Assembly (NCBI GenBank): GCA_015486505.1
Contig: WFRP01000291.1
Coordinates: forward strand, 1-7,375
Source of the DNA: Pseudomonadota bacterium
GTDB taxonomy: Bacteria; Desulfobacterota; Anaeroferrophillalia; Anaeroferrophillales; Tharpellaceae
Reading direction: 5' to 3'
DNA: 7,375 bases
Below the pieces are notes generated by a model. It did no database searches. It had not been told where the DNA came from and saw only the letters and a program-made list of their open reading frames with translations. The first letter of the stretch is position 1. Every line of letters starts with the position of its first letter. This document shows positions 6,757 through 7,375 of the stretch, piece after piece. Both the position numbers and the translations under genes were made by a program.

Positions 6757-6841
6757 ATCTGTGTCTATCCGTGTCCATCTGTGGTTCAACCAAAAAATAG
6801 AAACCACAGATGAACGCAGATGAACGCAGATTAACCCAGAT
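6757..6841. repeat. Decamer-based imperfect inverted repeat
   Basis: The left arm, 6757-6786, consists of ATCTGTGTCT, ATCCGTGTCC and ATCTGTGGTT. The right arm, 6802-6831, consists of AACCACAGAT, GAACGCAGAT and GAACGCAGAT, with a further decayed decamer TAACCCAGAT at 6832-6841. The arms are near complementary over 30 bases around a 15-base A-rich spacer, so a long hairpin is possible. It starts 33 bases after the radical SAM stop. I recall similar CACAGAT decamer repeats as common intergenic elements in many environmental bacterial genomes; their function is not known to me. It may act as a transcript-end stabiliser, but there is no T-run after it. Confidence 0.75.
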
Positions 6842-7040
6842 TCAGTTCCTCTCACGTTACTTGGAAACTGGGGTCAGGCTTGACTTATGGGTATTTGCGG
6901 CTCAGATTTGGATTGTTACGGCCGAAGAGCGTAATTCCCGCGACGCCGGCAAAATTGATTGATTAAATTACTTTATTTAAGTTGCTGAATGTTGTATACT
7001 TCGAAGCTTCGCTGATTGCGAAAGGCTTATCTTGAAATAC
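6842..7040. other. Non-coding stretch, no gene recognised
   Basis: No convincing coding region is seen. Two short overlapping open frames cross 6860-6960 on the + strand, but neither has a start with a ribosome site. The string GGGGTCAGGCTTGACTTAT at 6871-6889 resembles a motif I associate with decayed surroundings of REP-associated (Y1) transposase genes, though no transposase is present. GTAATT (6931-6936) and AATTAC (6966-6971) form a small inverted repeat, and CGAAGCTTCG (7002-7011) is a perfect 10-bp palindrome shortly before the tandem array. Confidence 0.5.
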
Positions 7041-7375
7041 TAATGCGGGAACAAATCCCGCAACCCAAAAGAAAGTTTTCGGCCCGCAAATAAGTACTCT
7101 TATCAGAACATTTTCTTGTTTTTTCAAACCGAAAATGACCTGTAAGGTACTAATGCGGGAACAAATCCCGCAACCCAAACAGGGCCTCGCGGCCCGCAAA
7201 TAAGTACTCTTATCAGAACATTTTCTTGTTTTTTCAAACCGAAAATAACCTGTAAGGTACTAATGCGGGAACAATCCCCGCAACCCAATTGGGCCTTTGC
7301 GGCCCGCAAATAAGTACTCTTATCAGAACATTTTCTTGTTTTTTCAAACCGAAAATAACCTGTAAGGTACTAATG
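7041..7375. repeat. 110-bp tandem array with a hypervariable block; continues past window edge
   Basis: Three complete units (7041-7150, 7151-7260, 7261-7370) and the first five bases of a fourth follow each other with an exact 110-base period. Outside one block the units differ at only two or three positions: G or A at unit position 97, and one stem base plus its neighbour in unit 3. The exception is an 11-base block at unit positions 29-39 (7069-7079, 7179-7189, 7289-7299), which differs in every copy. Each unit can form small hairpins; in unit 1 these are GCGGGA/TCCCGC (7045-7061), ATAAG/CTTAT (7090-7103), ATTTTC/GAAAAT enclosing GTTT/AAAC (7110-7136) and ACCT/AGGT (7138-7148). The variable block forms the left side of a further hairpin against the constant GGCCC in units 2 and 3. 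The period is not a multiple of three, which speaks against a repeated protein domain. Strand and function are unknown. Confidence 0.9.

Noticed and set aside
6721..6760. Intrinsic terminator directly after the radical SAM gene
   Set aside because: The stretch is AT-rich with an AAAATTTT palindrome but has no GC stem followed by a T-run.
6963..7309. Two - strand open frames that share stretches such as CSRISTLQVIFGLKKQENVL
   Set aside because: The shared peptide is simply the 110-bp repeat translated. Since 110 is not a multiple of three, no frame stays open over successive units as a repeated protein would.
7041..7375. CRISPR array
   Set aside because: The constant part is about 99 bases and the variable part only about 11, the reverse of CRISPR proportions, and no cas gene is visible.
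7041..7375. Integron attC sites in series
   Set aside because: No paired GTTRRRY/RYYYAAC core sites could be placed at unit ends, and there are no cassette genes between the units.

Overview
The window looks like a chromosomal piece of a Gram-negative environmental bacterium, most likely from the Desulfobacterota (former Deltaproteobacteria). That placement is an inference from gene content, moderate GC, strong Shine-Dalgarno sites and the types of interspersed repeat; no marker gene is present to prove it. All genes lie on the + strand.

Positions 1-6723 hold a tightly packed gene row: the last codons of an ABC ATPase (1-51), a GldF-type ABC-2 permease (51-755), a GldG-type auxiliary membrane protein with a large extracytoplasmic part (766-3015), a DUF4340 membrane-anchored protein (3296-4381), a stand-alone penicillin-binding transpeptidase with intact SxxK, SxN and KTG motifs (4391-5749), and a YhcC-type (TIGR01212) radical SAM protein (5761-6723). 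The ATPase, permease, GldG-like and DUF4340 proteins would form one envelope ABC system of unknown substrate. The transpeptidase follows after 9 bases and is probably co-transcribed, which suggests a link to the cell wall. The radical SAM gene follows after 11 bases and may simply share the transcript.

The one large gap in the row (3016-3295) is explained by a 239-bp miniature foldback element (3023-3261) with 14-bp inverted ends and a perfect 8-bp flanking duplication. It landed on the last base of the GldG-like stop codon without destroying it. Removing it restores a spacer of 33 bases, a normal operon distance.

Positions 6724-7375 hold no recognisable gene. They contain a 30-bp-arm inverted repeat built from decamers (6757-6841), a stretch with no clear function, and from 7041 to the window edge an exact 110-bp tandem array. 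Its three complete units are nearly identical except for one 11-base block that differs in every copy. Each unit can fold into about five small hairpins. This array is the least explained and most interesting object here, and it continues beyond the window.

Other points of note: the GldG-like protein carries what looks like an internal duplication of its N-terminal module, and both the GldG-like and DUF4340 proteins have Lys/Ala-rich inserts on the outer side of the membrane.
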